This document shows, piece by piece, positions 1 to 6,666 of a stretch of DNA of 14,095 bases. Location: contig CALBME010000035.1 in the NCBI GenBank assembly GCA_937896295.1, positions 1-14,095 of the forward strand. The letters run 5' to 3'. The notes beneath the pieces are model-generated. The model made no database searches. It had not been told where the DNA came from and worked only from the letters and a program-made list of their open reading frames with translations. The position numbers and the translations under genes are program-made. Source of the DNA: an uncultured Micavibrio sp. (GTDB lineage Bacteria > Pseudomonadota > Alphaproteobacteria > Micavibrionales > UBA1664). Positions within the stretch are counted from its first letter, which is position 1, and the number at the start of each line of letters is the position of its first letter.

Positions 1-159
1 GGCGCACCGGCCAAAATCTTTAAAACAGACGAAGAAATGCAGGCGCTGGAAGATGCAAAGGCGCAGGCCGCGCAGCAACAGCAGCTTCTAGAAGCCACAC
101 CGATAGCAGCGACCGCAATCAAGGATATCGCGCAGGCTGGAAGTTACGCAAATGGCTAA
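1..159 (+). CDS. Portal (head-to-tail connector) protein, C-terminal end only
   Basis: Frame 1 is open from the window edge to a TAA at 157-159, giving the last 52 residues of a protein that begins upstream. The tail starts with a PAKIFKTDEEM stretch and continues as a glutamine- and alanine-rich helix with a QQQQ run, ending in short Ala/Gly-containing residues. A charged, Gln-rich C-terminal helix of this kind is usual for podovirus portal proteins of the T7 gp8 head-tail connector family. The next genes (Bbp19-like, scaffold, capsid) are those expected directly after a portal. The portal forms the twelve-subunit ring through which DNA is packaged and ejected. The stop overlaps the next start by 8 nt, suggesting coupled translation. 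The call rests on position and tail composition, since the diagnostic core lies outside the window. Confidence 0.72.
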   Translation, partial: GAPAKIFKTDEEMQALEDAKAQAAQQQQLLEATPIAATAIKDIAQAGSYANG

Positions 160-388
160 AAGCATCAGCGACAAGCGCATTACATACAACCAGGTCTTCG
201 GCAATCCACCGGGTAAAGAAGTCCTGACCGACCTTCGCAAGTTCTGCTTCGCCACACAGACGACCTTTGATGCAAACCCGTATGAAATGGCGCGCAGAGA
301 AGGTCGCAGGGAGGTTTTCCTCCAGATCACGACGATCATGAAAGTGAATTTTGAGGACTTCTACGATTACGAGGACAGCGATATTTAA
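152..388 (+). CDS. Small Bbp19-like phage protein
   Basis: This 78-residue protein resembles the small Bbp19-type proteins found between portal and scaffold genes in podoviruses related to Bordetella phage BPP-1. Visible family features are the early YNQVFGNPPGKEVLTDL stretch (about residues 13-29), a central phenylalanine- and aspartate-containing segment, then REGRREVFLQI (about residues 49-59). The C-terminus is acidic and tyrosine-rich. No signal peptide or membrane segment is present. The molecular role of the family is not established; a part in head assembly is inferred from position alone. The ATG lies inside the end of the portal gene, with only a weak purine-rich site upstream, so translation probably depends on ribosomes finishing the portal. 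The alternative is a generic hypothetical protein, but pattern and context both fit. Confidence 0.75.
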   Translation: MAKSISDKRITYNQVFGNPPGKEVLTDLRKFCFATQTTFDANPYEMARREGRREVFLQITTIMKVNFEDFYDYEDSDI

Positions 389-403
389 CATGAAAGGAAA
401 GTT

Positions 404-1231
404 ATGACAGACGCCCCACAGGCCGAGGGACAAGCGCAAGCCCCCGACGCGCAAGGACAAGCACCATGGTACAACACAGCACCCGCCGAGGTTCAGGGAT
501 ACATCCAGAACAAAGGATGGGACGACCCTATCAAGGCCGTGAAGTCATATCAGGAACTCGAAAAGTTTCGCGGCGCAAGCGAAGACCAGTTATTGAGATT
601 GCCGAAAGACCCGAAGGCGGAAGGCGCATTCGACGAGATTTACAAACGCCTTGGACGCCCTGAAACAGCCGATAAGTATTCTGTCGATCTTGGCGAGGGC
701 AGGCAGATCGACGAAACCAGACTGAACGCATACCGCGACATTGCCTTTAAGGCAGGCATTACGCAGGCACAGTTTGAAGCGCTTGCAAAGGCAGATGCCG
801 AATTCATGGGCCATGCCATAGAAGAGCATCAGAAGGCCACAGCGGCCAAACAGGAAGCCGAATACAAAGACCTCATGAAAGAGTGGGGCGGCAATGCGGC
901 CGAACGCGAGGAACTGGCCCGCCGCGGCCTGAAAGCCATGCTTCCGAAGGGCGCCAACGCAGAAGATTTATCCGCCGCGATTGAAAGTGCAATCGGCACA
1001 GCGGCAACACTGAAACTATTCGCCAATGTCGGCGACAAGCTGGCGCGTGAAGACCGCGTTCCAGACAGTTCGGGAGACAAGCCGTTCGGGTACACAAAGG
1101 AACAGGCCATCTATGACAAGCAGGCATTGATGAGTGAACTGAAAGCCGATCCGTCGCGTCTGGCCAATTACAACAAAGGCATTGGCCCGGACTACGACAA
1201 GATGCAACGGCTCATGAAATTAACGGCCTGA
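404..1231 (+). CDS. Scaffold (capsid assembly) protein
   Basis: This 275-residue protein is the likely internal scaffold that guides capsid subunits into a procapsid and is then removed. It opens with about 25 low-complexity Gln/Ala/Pro residues. A conserved block follows (about 27-100) containing QNKGWDDPIKAVKSYQELEK, then LLRLPKDP and a LGRPETADKYSV motif; these patterns are typical of podovirus scaffold proteins. The rest is highly charged and predicted helical, with many Glu, Lys and Ala, ending in a basic MQRLMKLTA. High charge, absence of a hydrophobic core and a basic C-terminal helix that can contact the capsid shell are common scaffold traits. The gene lies immediately before the major capsid gene, where scaffolds normally sit. 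The start at 404 is chosen for AAGGA at 394-398, a good ribosome site. No protease domain is visible, so a fused maturation protease is unlikely. Confidence 0.85.
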   Translation: MTDAPQAEGQAQAPDAQGQAPWYNTAPAEVQGYIQNKGWDDPIKAVKSYQELEKFRGASEDQLLRLPKDPKAEGAFDEIYKRLGRPETADKYSVDLGEGRQIDETRLNAYRDIAFKAGITQAQFEALAKADAEFMGHAIEEHQKATAAKQEAEYKDLMKEWGGNAAEREELARRGLKAMLPKGANAEDLSAAIESAIGTAATLKLFANVGDKLAREDRVPDSSGDKPFGYTKEQAIYDKQALMSELKADPSRLANYNKGIGPDYDKMQRLMKLTA

Positions 1232-1256
1232 CAAAGGCCCGTTATCCAGACAAGGC

Positions 1257-1303
1257 CGCTAAAGGCCCCTGACTATCCTACGACTTTAGCGCCCCCGTAA
1301 GGG
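1257..1303 (+). promoter_or_regulatory. Possible structured 5' leader of the capsid mRNA
   Basis: The 124-nt gap between scaffold and capsid genes contains a perfect 8-bp stem, CGCTAAAG at 1257-1264 pairing with CTTTAGCG at 1284-1291, around a 19-nt loop. A small hairpin follows, CCC at 1294-1296 with GGG at 1301-1303, closed by GTAA, a GNRA-type tetraloop. GGCC recurs at 1225, 1236, 1254 and 1264, so alternative pairings are possible. There is no T-run after either stem, so this does not look like an intrinsic terminator. The stretch from about 1304 to the ribosome site is C- and A-rich, includes eight C's at 1316-1323, and should stay unpaired. A role in mRNA stability or translation of the most abundant virion protein is inference. 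No convincing sigma70 promoter was seen. Confidence 0.4.
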
Positions 1304-1355
1304 ACAAGCGATCAACCCCCCCCAAAAACATCGCAAACCCTTATGGAGGAGTATC

Positions 1356-2237
1356 ATGACTGATATTCAAGCACTACGCACGCAGGAGTATTCCACAAAC
1401 CTGGAATTGCTCTCGCAGCAAATGACCCCGAAACTGGCCGTTCACTGCGTCACGCAAAACGCGGCTGGTTCCAAAGCCTTCCGCATGATGTCGCAAATCG
1501 ACAAAACCTCGGCAATTCGCCGCACCACATCGGCAAAGCCAGCCGTTAACATCGAAGTCAACCATGACGGACGCTGGGTTTACCCCCTGATGTCCGACTG
1601 GGGCAAGGTTATCGATGATATTGACCTGTTGCAGACGAACATCGCACCGCAAGGCGCATATGTCCGCTCCGCAGTCGCAGCGCTGAACCGTCAATCCGAT
1701 GACGACTTCCTGACCGCGTTCTTTGGTGATGCCAAGACTGGTGAGACCGGATCGACCACGACGTCTTTCCCAAGCTCTAACCAAGTTCTGACCTCTGTTG
1801 GTTCCACAACTGGTATGAACATCGACAAGCTTCGCGCTGTTCAGAAGGGTCTGATGGATGCGGATGTCGATCTAGACATGGAGCAGATTTATATCGGCGT
1901 TGCTCCGAAACAGCACGACGATCTTCTGGCCCTGACACAGGTCATTTCGACCGACTTCAACGAACGCCCCGTTCTGGTGGATGGCATGGTTCGCCGCTTC
2001 CTGAACATGAACTTCATCATCACCACCCGCCTTCCGACCGACTCCAGCAGCTATCGCCGCTGCCCGGTCTGGGTGCCTTCTGGCATGGGCAAGGGCATGT
2101 GGAAGCCGATGAGCGGCGTTATCCGCAAACGTCCTGATCTTCAGGGCGAGCCTGATTATGCAGAAGCATCGCAGATGGAAGGCTATACCCGCCTCGAAGA
2201 AGCCAAATGCTTCGAAATCAAATGCGCTGAATCGTAA
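1356..2237 (+). CDS. Major capsid protein
   Basis: This 293-residue protein should be the main shell subunit with the HK97-type fold. The helical N-terminus contains LELLSQQMTPKLAVHCV (about residues 17-33) and then a segment of paired arginines (AIRRTTSAKP). A core block with DGRWVYPLMSDWGKVIDDID (about 70-89) and AALNRQSDDDFLTAFFGDA (about 108-126) follows. This order of polar N-terminal helix, basic arm, aromatic strand and Asp-rich helix is characteristic of podovirus capsid proteins of the BPP-1 Bbp17-like group. The length is close to that group and shorter than T7 gp10. The ribosome site GGAGGA at 1345-1350, 5 nt before the ATG, is the strongest in the window, consistent with the high output needed. 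Neighbours are scaffold upstream and probable cement protein downstream. No cleavable prodomain is evident. Confidence 0.9.
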   Translation: MTDIQALRTQEYSTNLELLSQQMTPKLAVHCVTQNAAGSKAFRMMSQIDKTSAIRRTTSAKPAVNIEVNHDGRWVYPLMSDWGKVIDDIDLLQTNIAPQGAYVRSAVAALNRQSDDDFLTAFFGDAKTGETGSTTTSFPSSNQVLTSVGSTTGMNIDKLRAVQKGLMDADVDLDMEQIYIGVAPKQHDDLLALTQVISTDFNERPVLVDGMVRRFLNMNFIITTRLPTDSSSYRRCPVWVPSGMGKGMWKPMSGVIRKRPDLQGEPDYAEASQMEGYTRLEEAKCFEIKCAES

Positions 2238-2255
2238 GAACAGGAGAACGAAACC

Positions 2256-2750
2256 ATGACGACTTATCTAGGCACGCACATCACTAACTTCGACTCTACA
2301 CCGCCGCTGACGGTTAATTCCCGTCTGCATGGCGGTCTGCTGAAGGCAAGTGTTGACACGTTTGAACTGGAAGACACCGGAAACAACGACACCAAGATTG
2401 TTTTCAAGCTTCCGATCGATGCAATCCTGCACTCGGTAAAGTTCGCCTGTGACGACCTTGGCTCGGCGGGTACGGCAGACATCACGTTCTTCAAAAAGAA
2501 CAACGATGGCACCTATACCGAAATCGCTGACGGTCTGATTGCGAACAACATCGATGTCAACGCTGCGGCTGTTTCCCTGACGGAATACCGCTACAGCGTT
2601 CTGAACATCGACACGGCAAGAAAAGCGCTCTGGGAACTGGCTGGCCTGTCTGCCCGCCCGGCTTACGGTGAACTCTACATTGGCCTGACGACAGATACCG
2701 GCACGACTGCTGTCGGCACCGTCACCATGTCCATTCAATACACCGAATAA
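2256..2750 (+). CDS. Probable capsid decoration (cement) protein
   Basis: This 164-residue, beta-rich protein has no enzyme motif, membrane segment or signal peptide. Alternating polar and hydrophobic strands (for example TKIVFKLPIDAILHSVKF at about residues 46-63) and many Thr, Asp and Gly residues suggest a jelly-roll-like structural protein. It directly follows the capsid gene with its own good ribosome site (AGGAG at 2242-2246) and precedes a terminator, so capsid and this protein can be made together at a high level. In BPP-1-type phages the gene in this position encodes the jelly-roll cement protein Bbp16, which binds the outer capsid surface. The assignment here rests on position, size and strand-rich character rather than recognised sequence identity. 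A minor head protein is the main alternative. Confidence 0.62.
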   Translation: MTTYLGTHITNFDSTPPLTVNSRLHGGLLKASVDTFELEDTGNNDTKIVFKLPIDAILHSVKFACDDLGSAGTADITFFKKNNDGTYTEIADGLIANNIDVNAAAVSLTEYRYSVLNIDTARKALWELAGLSARPAYGELYIGLTTDTGTTAVGTVTMSIQYTE

Positions 2751-2754
2751 ACTT

Positions 2755-2784
2755 GAGGGGGGCTTCGGCCCCCTTCTTCTTTTT
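2755..2784 (+). terminator. Intrinsic (rho-independent) terminator
   Basis: A G-rich arm at 2755-2763 pairs with a C-rich arm at 2768-2776 (9 pairs including one G-U) around a C(TTCG)G tetraloop, followed by TTCTTTTT at 2777-2784. This is a textbook intrinsic terminator. It starts only 4 nt after the stop of the cement gene and ends 12 nt before the next start, leaving no room for a promoter downstream. Tail genes therefore depend on readthrough, antitermination or a promoter inside upstream genes. Confidence 0.93.
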
Positions 2785-2796
2785 CAGGGACAGGAT

Positions 2797-3411
2797 ATGG
2801 CCAGTAAAACGGAGATTGGGAACAGGGCGCTTTCCAAATTAGGACAGCCGCGCATTTCCAATATCGACACGGACGACACCAAGCCTGCAAAAGTCATCAG
2901 GTATATGTGGAATATCGTCCGCGACGCCATGCTGGCAAAATATCCATGGTCTTTTGCCCTGACCAGAACACAGCTTGCCAAGGACTCCGTATCCCCGTCC
3001 TGGGGGTATAGCAATCAATACACACTTCCTACAGATTATCTCGCCCTGATCGAAATCAAAGGCAATCCCGATTACAGGCTGGAAAGCTATAACGGCGGAT
3101 TACGAATCCTCACCAATGAAGGAAGCCCTCTTTACATACTCTACATCAGGCGCGTGGAAAATACGGGTGAATTCGATCCCATGTTCGTTGAAGCGTTTGC
3201 AACCCGCATGGCCTTTGAGGGATGCGAGGAAATGACGCAGTCCAACACCAAAAAGCAGATCCTTGCCGAGGAACTGAAGGAAAGCATCATGGCAGCCTAC
3301 GCCAACAACGCGATCCAGACGTTGCCGCAGGAATTGCAGGGTGACGCGTGGATTGCTTCACGTGAAAGCAGCGTCGTTTATGACGACATCGATTACAATG
3401 TGAGCGCCTGA
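2797..3411 (+). CDS. Tail tubular protein A / head-tail adaptor (T7 gp11-like)
   Basis: This 204-residue protein belongs to the gp11-like adaptor family that forms a ring beneath the portal and connects it to the nozzle. Family marks are IGNRALSKLGQPRISNID (about residues 7-24), then a helix leading to AKYPWSFALTRTQLA (about 48-62), YTLPTDYLALIEI (about 76-88) and a central YILYIRRV strand. A long helical C-terminal half follows (FVEAFATRMAFEGCEEM and a Lys/Glu-rich helix). Length matches T7 gp11 (about 196 residues). The start at 2797 is preceded by AGGGACAGGA at about 2786-2795, just after the terminator. Its stop shares one base with the nozzle start (TGATG), consistent with coupled synthesis of the two tail-tube proteins. 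Confidence 0.88.
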   Translation: MASKTEIGNRALSKLGQPRISNIDTDDTKPAKVIRYMWNIVRDAMLAKYPWSFALTRTQLAKDSVSPSWGYSNQYTLPTDYLALIEIKGNPDYRLESYNGGLRILTNEGSPLYILYIRRVENTGEFDPMFVEAFATRMAFEGCEEMTQSNTKKQILAEELKESIMAAYANNAIQTLPQELQGDAWIASRESSVVYDDIDYNVSA

Positions 3412-5705
3412 TGGTCACTGCCGCGCCCATAAAGACATCATGGAGATCGGGTGAATGGTCGCCGCTCCTTGAGGGAAACATCCTTCTCGAACGCTGGCCG
3501 GACAGTTCAAGGCTTGTCCAGAACATGATCTGCCTGAAACAGGGGCCGATCACACGGCGCGGCGGGACAAAGTTTGTCAAAGAGGTTAAGAACAGCGCAG
3601 ACGATACGGCACTGATCCCCTTTGAATACAACGTCGAGCAGGAATACAACATCGAAGCGGGTGACGGGTATTTCAGGTTTTACACCTCGAATGAAGCCAT
3701 TGTCGAAACCGCGCAGACGATAACATCGATCACCACAGCCAGCCCGGGCGTTTTTGAAATCGCCGGGCATGGTTATACAGACGGTGAAGAGGTCTATATC
3801 GCAGGGATATCAGGCCAGACGTCGTTAAATGGCAAATTTTACCTGATCGACAATGCGACCACGGATGAATTTGAATTAACGGATACGGACGGCAACCCGA
3901 TCAATGTGACCGTTGCTTCAACAGGAGGAACGGCCAGGCGGACATATGAGATTGACAGCCCGTATGCCTCTGCGGATCTGTTTGATAGCAACGGCCTTCC
4001 CCGTTACCAGTATGCACAAAGCGCGGACGTCCTTTATGTCTGCCATGGGCTTTACCCGACCATTTCCCTGAACCGGACAGGCAATACGAACTGGACGGTC
4101 AATACGATGGTTTTTGACGACGGCCCGTATTTGCCCCTGAACGATACCGCGACGACTATAGCCCTTTCGGGGACATCTGGCAGCGTCACCGTGACCGCCT
4201 CGGCAATTGCCGGAATCAATGACGGGGATGGGTTCAAAGCCACAGATGTAGGGCGTTTGATCCGTTTTAAAGACCCCGCAAATAACTGGACGTGGCTGAA
4301 AATAACCGCCTATACTGACACAACGCATGTCACAGCTACAATTATGGGAGATAGCCCGTCTGCGGGTACGGCTACGGCCAATTGGCGTCTTGGTCTTTTT
4401 TCTGAGACTACTGGCTACCCTACTGTTATTTCATTTTTTCAGGATCGCGTTTTTCTAGCTGGCGCGTCCTCCTATCCAGACCGCTGGGCGTTGACCCGGA
4501 CAGGCGGTTATTCAGATATGCGTTTCTACTTTGCGCCCACGGACAAAGACGGCACCGTTACCGACGATGCGGGGATATCCGGCACGCTTCAGTCCGGCAA
4601 GGTCAACTCGATCCTGTGGGCCTCCCTTGACGACAAGGGGCTGATGATCGGCACGGCAGCGCGGGAATGGATTTTAAGGGCCAGCGCGACGGGTGAAGCC
4701 TTAACGCCGGGCAATGCCAAAGCGGACAGTTTCAGTTCGGTCGGATCGTCCTACGTCCAGCCGATCAATGTTGAAAACGGCACGATCTTCGTTCAGAGGG
4801 CCAGACGGAAGATTTTCGACGTCATCTATTCCCTTGACCGCGACCAGCTGAAACCCCGAGACCTGACCATTGCCTGCGAGCATATCTCCCGCTCCGGAAT
4901 TGCGGAGATTAAATTCCAGCAGGAGCCGATCAACTGCATATGGATGCGGCGCACGGACGGGCTTCTGATCGGATACACCTATTATCAGGATGAGGCTGTA
5001 TTTGCCGCCCACAGACATCCTTTAGGCGGCGACGGGATCGTGAAGTCCCTTTCGGTTATTCCATCCGCAGACGGATCACGTGACGAGCCATGGATGATTG
5101 TCGAGCGCACGATTGACGGCGTGACACGCAAATATATCGAGTACATGACGCCGTATTATGAAGACGACACCGCCAAGGAATACGCTTTCTGCATCGATTG
5201 CGGCCTGACTTATGACGGAGCGCCTGTTTCGTCGATCTCCGGTCTTGACCACCTCGAAGGTAAAACGGTCAAGCTGATGGTGGATGGAAAATCCCATCCT
5301 GACCGTGTCGTGACTGGCGGAAGCATCAGCCTTGCCAACGGTGTGATGGGATCGGTCGTGCAAATCGGCCTAGGTTATACCTGGGCGTGGAAATCGCAGC
5401 GCACTGAGGCGGGATCGACGAATGGAACCGCACAGGGGAAAATCAAGCGAATTACGAAATTCGTCGTTCGCCTTGCCAACACGCTCGGCCTTTATTACGG
5501 CTCAAGCGCAGACAGTTACGAAGAATACGACTTTAACCAGGCATCCACATATGACGAGGATCTCGGCCTGTATTCCGGTGATACGGAGCAACTGGCATGG
5601 CCGGGCGGGTATGAGTCTGACGGGACTGTTTATCTCCAGCATGACGGGGTATTTCCGGCGACCATTCAGGCTGTCATGCCGATTGTGACGACGCAGGACG
5701 GATGA
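3411..5705 (+). CDS. Tail nozzle protein / tail tubular protein B (T7 gp12-like)
   Basis: This 764-residue protein should form the six-subunit nozzle that closes the short tail and carries DNA out during infection. The N-terminus has the family mark TSWRSGEWSPLLEGNILLER (about residues 9-28) followed by GPITRRGGTKFV, seen in many podovirus nozzle proteins. Residues about 105-178 hold an insertion with HGYTDGEEVYIAGISGQTSL, matching the E1-FCCH-type domain often inserted in phage tail proteins. Further conserved parts are GYPTVISFFQDRVFLAG (about 338-354), KGLMIGTAAREWIL (about 405-418), VQRARRKIFDVIYS (about 463-476) and a beta-rich C-terminus. The start overlaps the adaptor stop by one base and has no strong ribosome site, so coupling is likely. 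Codons from about 4330 to 4462 are unusually T-rich compared with the rest of the gene (see findings). Confidence 0.88.
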   Translation: MVTAAPIKTSWRSGEWSPLLEGNILLERWPDSSRLVQNMICLKQGPITRRGGTKFVKEVKNSADDTALIPFEYNVEQEYNIEAGDGYFRFYTSNEAIVETAQTITSITTASPGVFEIAGHGYTDGEEVYIAGISGQTSLNGKFYLIDNATTDEFELTDTDGNPINVTVASTGGTARRTYEIDSPYASADLFDSNGLPRYQYAQSADVLYVCHGLYPTISLNRTGNTNWTVNTMVFDDGPYLPLNDTATTIALSGTSGSVTVTASAIAGINDGDGFKATDVGRLIRFKDPANNWTWLKITAYTDTTHVTATIMGDSPSAGTATANWRLGLFSETTGYPTVISFFQDRVFLAGASSYPDRWALTRTGGYSDMRFYFAPTDKDGTVTDDAGISGTLQSGKVNSILWASLDDKGLMIGTAAREWILRASATGEALTPGNAKADSFSSVGSSYVQPINVENGTIFVQRARRKIFDVIYSLDRDQLKPRDLTIACEHISRSGIAEIKFQQEPINCIWMRRTDGLLIGYTYYQDEAVFAAHRHPLGGDGIVKSLSVIPSADGSRDEPWMIVERTIDGVTRKYIEYMTPYYEDDTAKEYAFCIDCGLTYDGAPVSSISGLDHLEGKTVKLMVDGKSHPDRVVTGGSISLANGVMGSVVQIGLGYTWAWKSQRTEAGSTNGTAQGKIKRITKFVVRLANTLGLYYGSSADSYEEYDFNQASTYDEDLGLYSGDTEQLAWPGGYESDGTVYLQHDGVFPATIQAVMPIVTTQDG
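3720..3947 (+). other. E1-FCCH-like domain inserted in the nozzle protein
   Basis: Residues about 104-179 of the nozzle form a small, self-contained beta domain: a PGVFEIAGHGYTDGEEVYIA segment, then SLNGKFYLID and FELTDTDGNPINV, ending in a GGTARR step back to the main fold. This order (HG-turn, GxxV strand, LNG-Y strand, F-L-D-DG strand, GG-A exit) matches the first catalytic-cysteine half-domain fold named after ubiquitin E1 enzymes, which in phages serves as a tail decoration module. No ubiquitin-type activity is implied, as the activating domains of E1 are absent. Confidence 0.7.
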
Positions 5706-6127
5706 TCGTTCCTTTTATTCCGGCCCATCTTGACGGTTTTAAAGTCTTCGAATGGATGGGACATATTCAGGACAAGTTAAAGCCCGGATACGCCGAAGCA
5801 CTGTCTCTGTACCCGTCATACAGCATGGTTATCGAAGGCAGTGTTATTGCCTGTGGTGGCGCTATTCCGACAGGCGACCATAAATACATGGCATGGGCGC
5901 TGATGGGTGAGAACACCGCACCTCACATGCTGCCCCTGACAAGGGAAATACTGAACTTCTTTTCACTGTTCGAAGCAAAAAGGATCGAGGCGCATGTCCG
6001 TTCCGACTTCAAGCAGGGTATCCGCTGGATGAACATACTGGGCTTTCAATGTGAAACACCTGAACCAATGAAATACTGGGGAGACGACGAAATGGATTAT
6101 TTCCAGTTTTCGAGGGTAAAAGCATGA
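5702..6127 (+). CDS. gp13-like internal virion protein with GNAT-like fold
   Basis: This 141-residue protein resembles the T7 gp13 group, small proteins with an acetyltransferase-like fold encoded before the ejection proteins. Visible features are a hydrophobic YSMVIEGSVIACGGAIP hairpin (about residues 40-56), a WALMGE strand, and RIEAHVRSDFKQGIRWMNIL followed by GFQCE (about 97-121). The last part resembles the end of GNAT domains, where a helix precedes an LGF strand. The usual acetyl-CoA loop (Q/R-x-x-G-x-G/A) is not seen, so enzymatic activity is doubtful; a structural or assembly role is more likely. ATGA overlaps link it to both neighbours, the nozzle gene upstream and the gp14-like gene downstream, so all three are probably translated together. 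Confidence 0.72.
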   Translation: MIVPFIPAHLDGFKVFEWMGHIQDKLKPGYAEALSLYPSYSMVIEGSVIACGGAIPTGDHKYMAWALMGENTAPHMLPLTREILNFFSLFEAKRIEAHVRSDFKQGIRWMNILGFQCETPEPMKYWGDDEMDYFQFSRVKA

Positions 6128-6666
6128 CGGCTGCCCTTCCATTTGTGGCCCTTGGCCTGAATGTCTTTCAGTCGATGCAGCAAAACAAGGCCACGGACGC
6201 GCAGGCGAAAGCGGCCATGCTCCAGCAGCAGGCACAAGCCAGTGCGAACAAATACAACCAGTCCATCGCGCTTCAGAATGCCGGGATTGTTGACCAGCAA
6301 ACAAAGGCCAATATTGAAATACAGGACAAGCAGAGACGTTTAAGGGCCGGACAGTCCCGCGCCTCCGCAGCGTCGAGCGGAATAGGGGCCGAGAGTTTCG
6401 GGGATATCATGCGCTCCAATGCCGCGCAGGAAGAGCTTGATCTTCTGACCATACAGAGCGAAGGCAACCTGAAATCCAACCAGTACCGCCAGCAGGCCAA
6501 TCTATACGGAATGGGCGCACAAGGCGCACTGGATCAGATCCCATTAATACAAAGTGCGGCCAAAAGCAGCAAGGTGGCGAGCGTGATTTCTGGAGCATCG
6601 AGCGGTCTTCAAAGTTACATCTCCATAAGCGACCAGTTGAAGAATAAGAAGGCAGGGAGCTTGTAA
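6124..6666 (+). CDS. Internal virion protein, gp14-like
   Basis: This 180-residue protein fits the gp14-like ejection proteins, which leave the virion first and sit in the outer membrane as part of the ejection channel. It begins with a short hydrophobic segment (ALPFVALGLNVFQSM, about residues 4-18) and continues as an Ala/Gln-rich helical coil. The conserved middle reads QRRLRAGQSRASAASSGIGA (about 70-89), a pattern repeated in this family (basic helix, RAGQSRA, SGI turn), followed by an EELDLLTIQSEGN stretch. A Ser/Ala-rich, moderately hydrophobic C-terminal part could contact membrane. No enzyme motif is present. The start overlaps the upstream stop (ATGA), with a GAGGG site at 6112-6116. 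The downstream gene begins on the base after its stop codon. Confidence 0.8.
   Translation: MTAALPFVALGLNVFQSMQQNKATDAQAKAAMLQQQAQASANKYNQSIALQNAGIVDQQTKANIEIQDKQRRLRAGQSRASAASSGIGAESFGDIMRSNAAQEELDLLTIQSEGNLKSNQYRQQANLYGMGAQGALDQIPLIQSAAKSSKVASVISGASSGLQSYISISDQLKNKKAGSL

Noticed and set aside
1229..1300. Frame stays open for 22 codons after the scaffold TGA, suggesting stop-codon readthrough
   Set aside because: The region is short and its paired segments are better explained as RNA structure; no readthrough signal is clear and the extension has no recognisable domain.
2268..2738. 156-residue open frame on the minus strand opposite the cement gene
   Set aside because: It mirrors the real gene almost exactly, has an implausible composition and no associated promoter or ribosome site.
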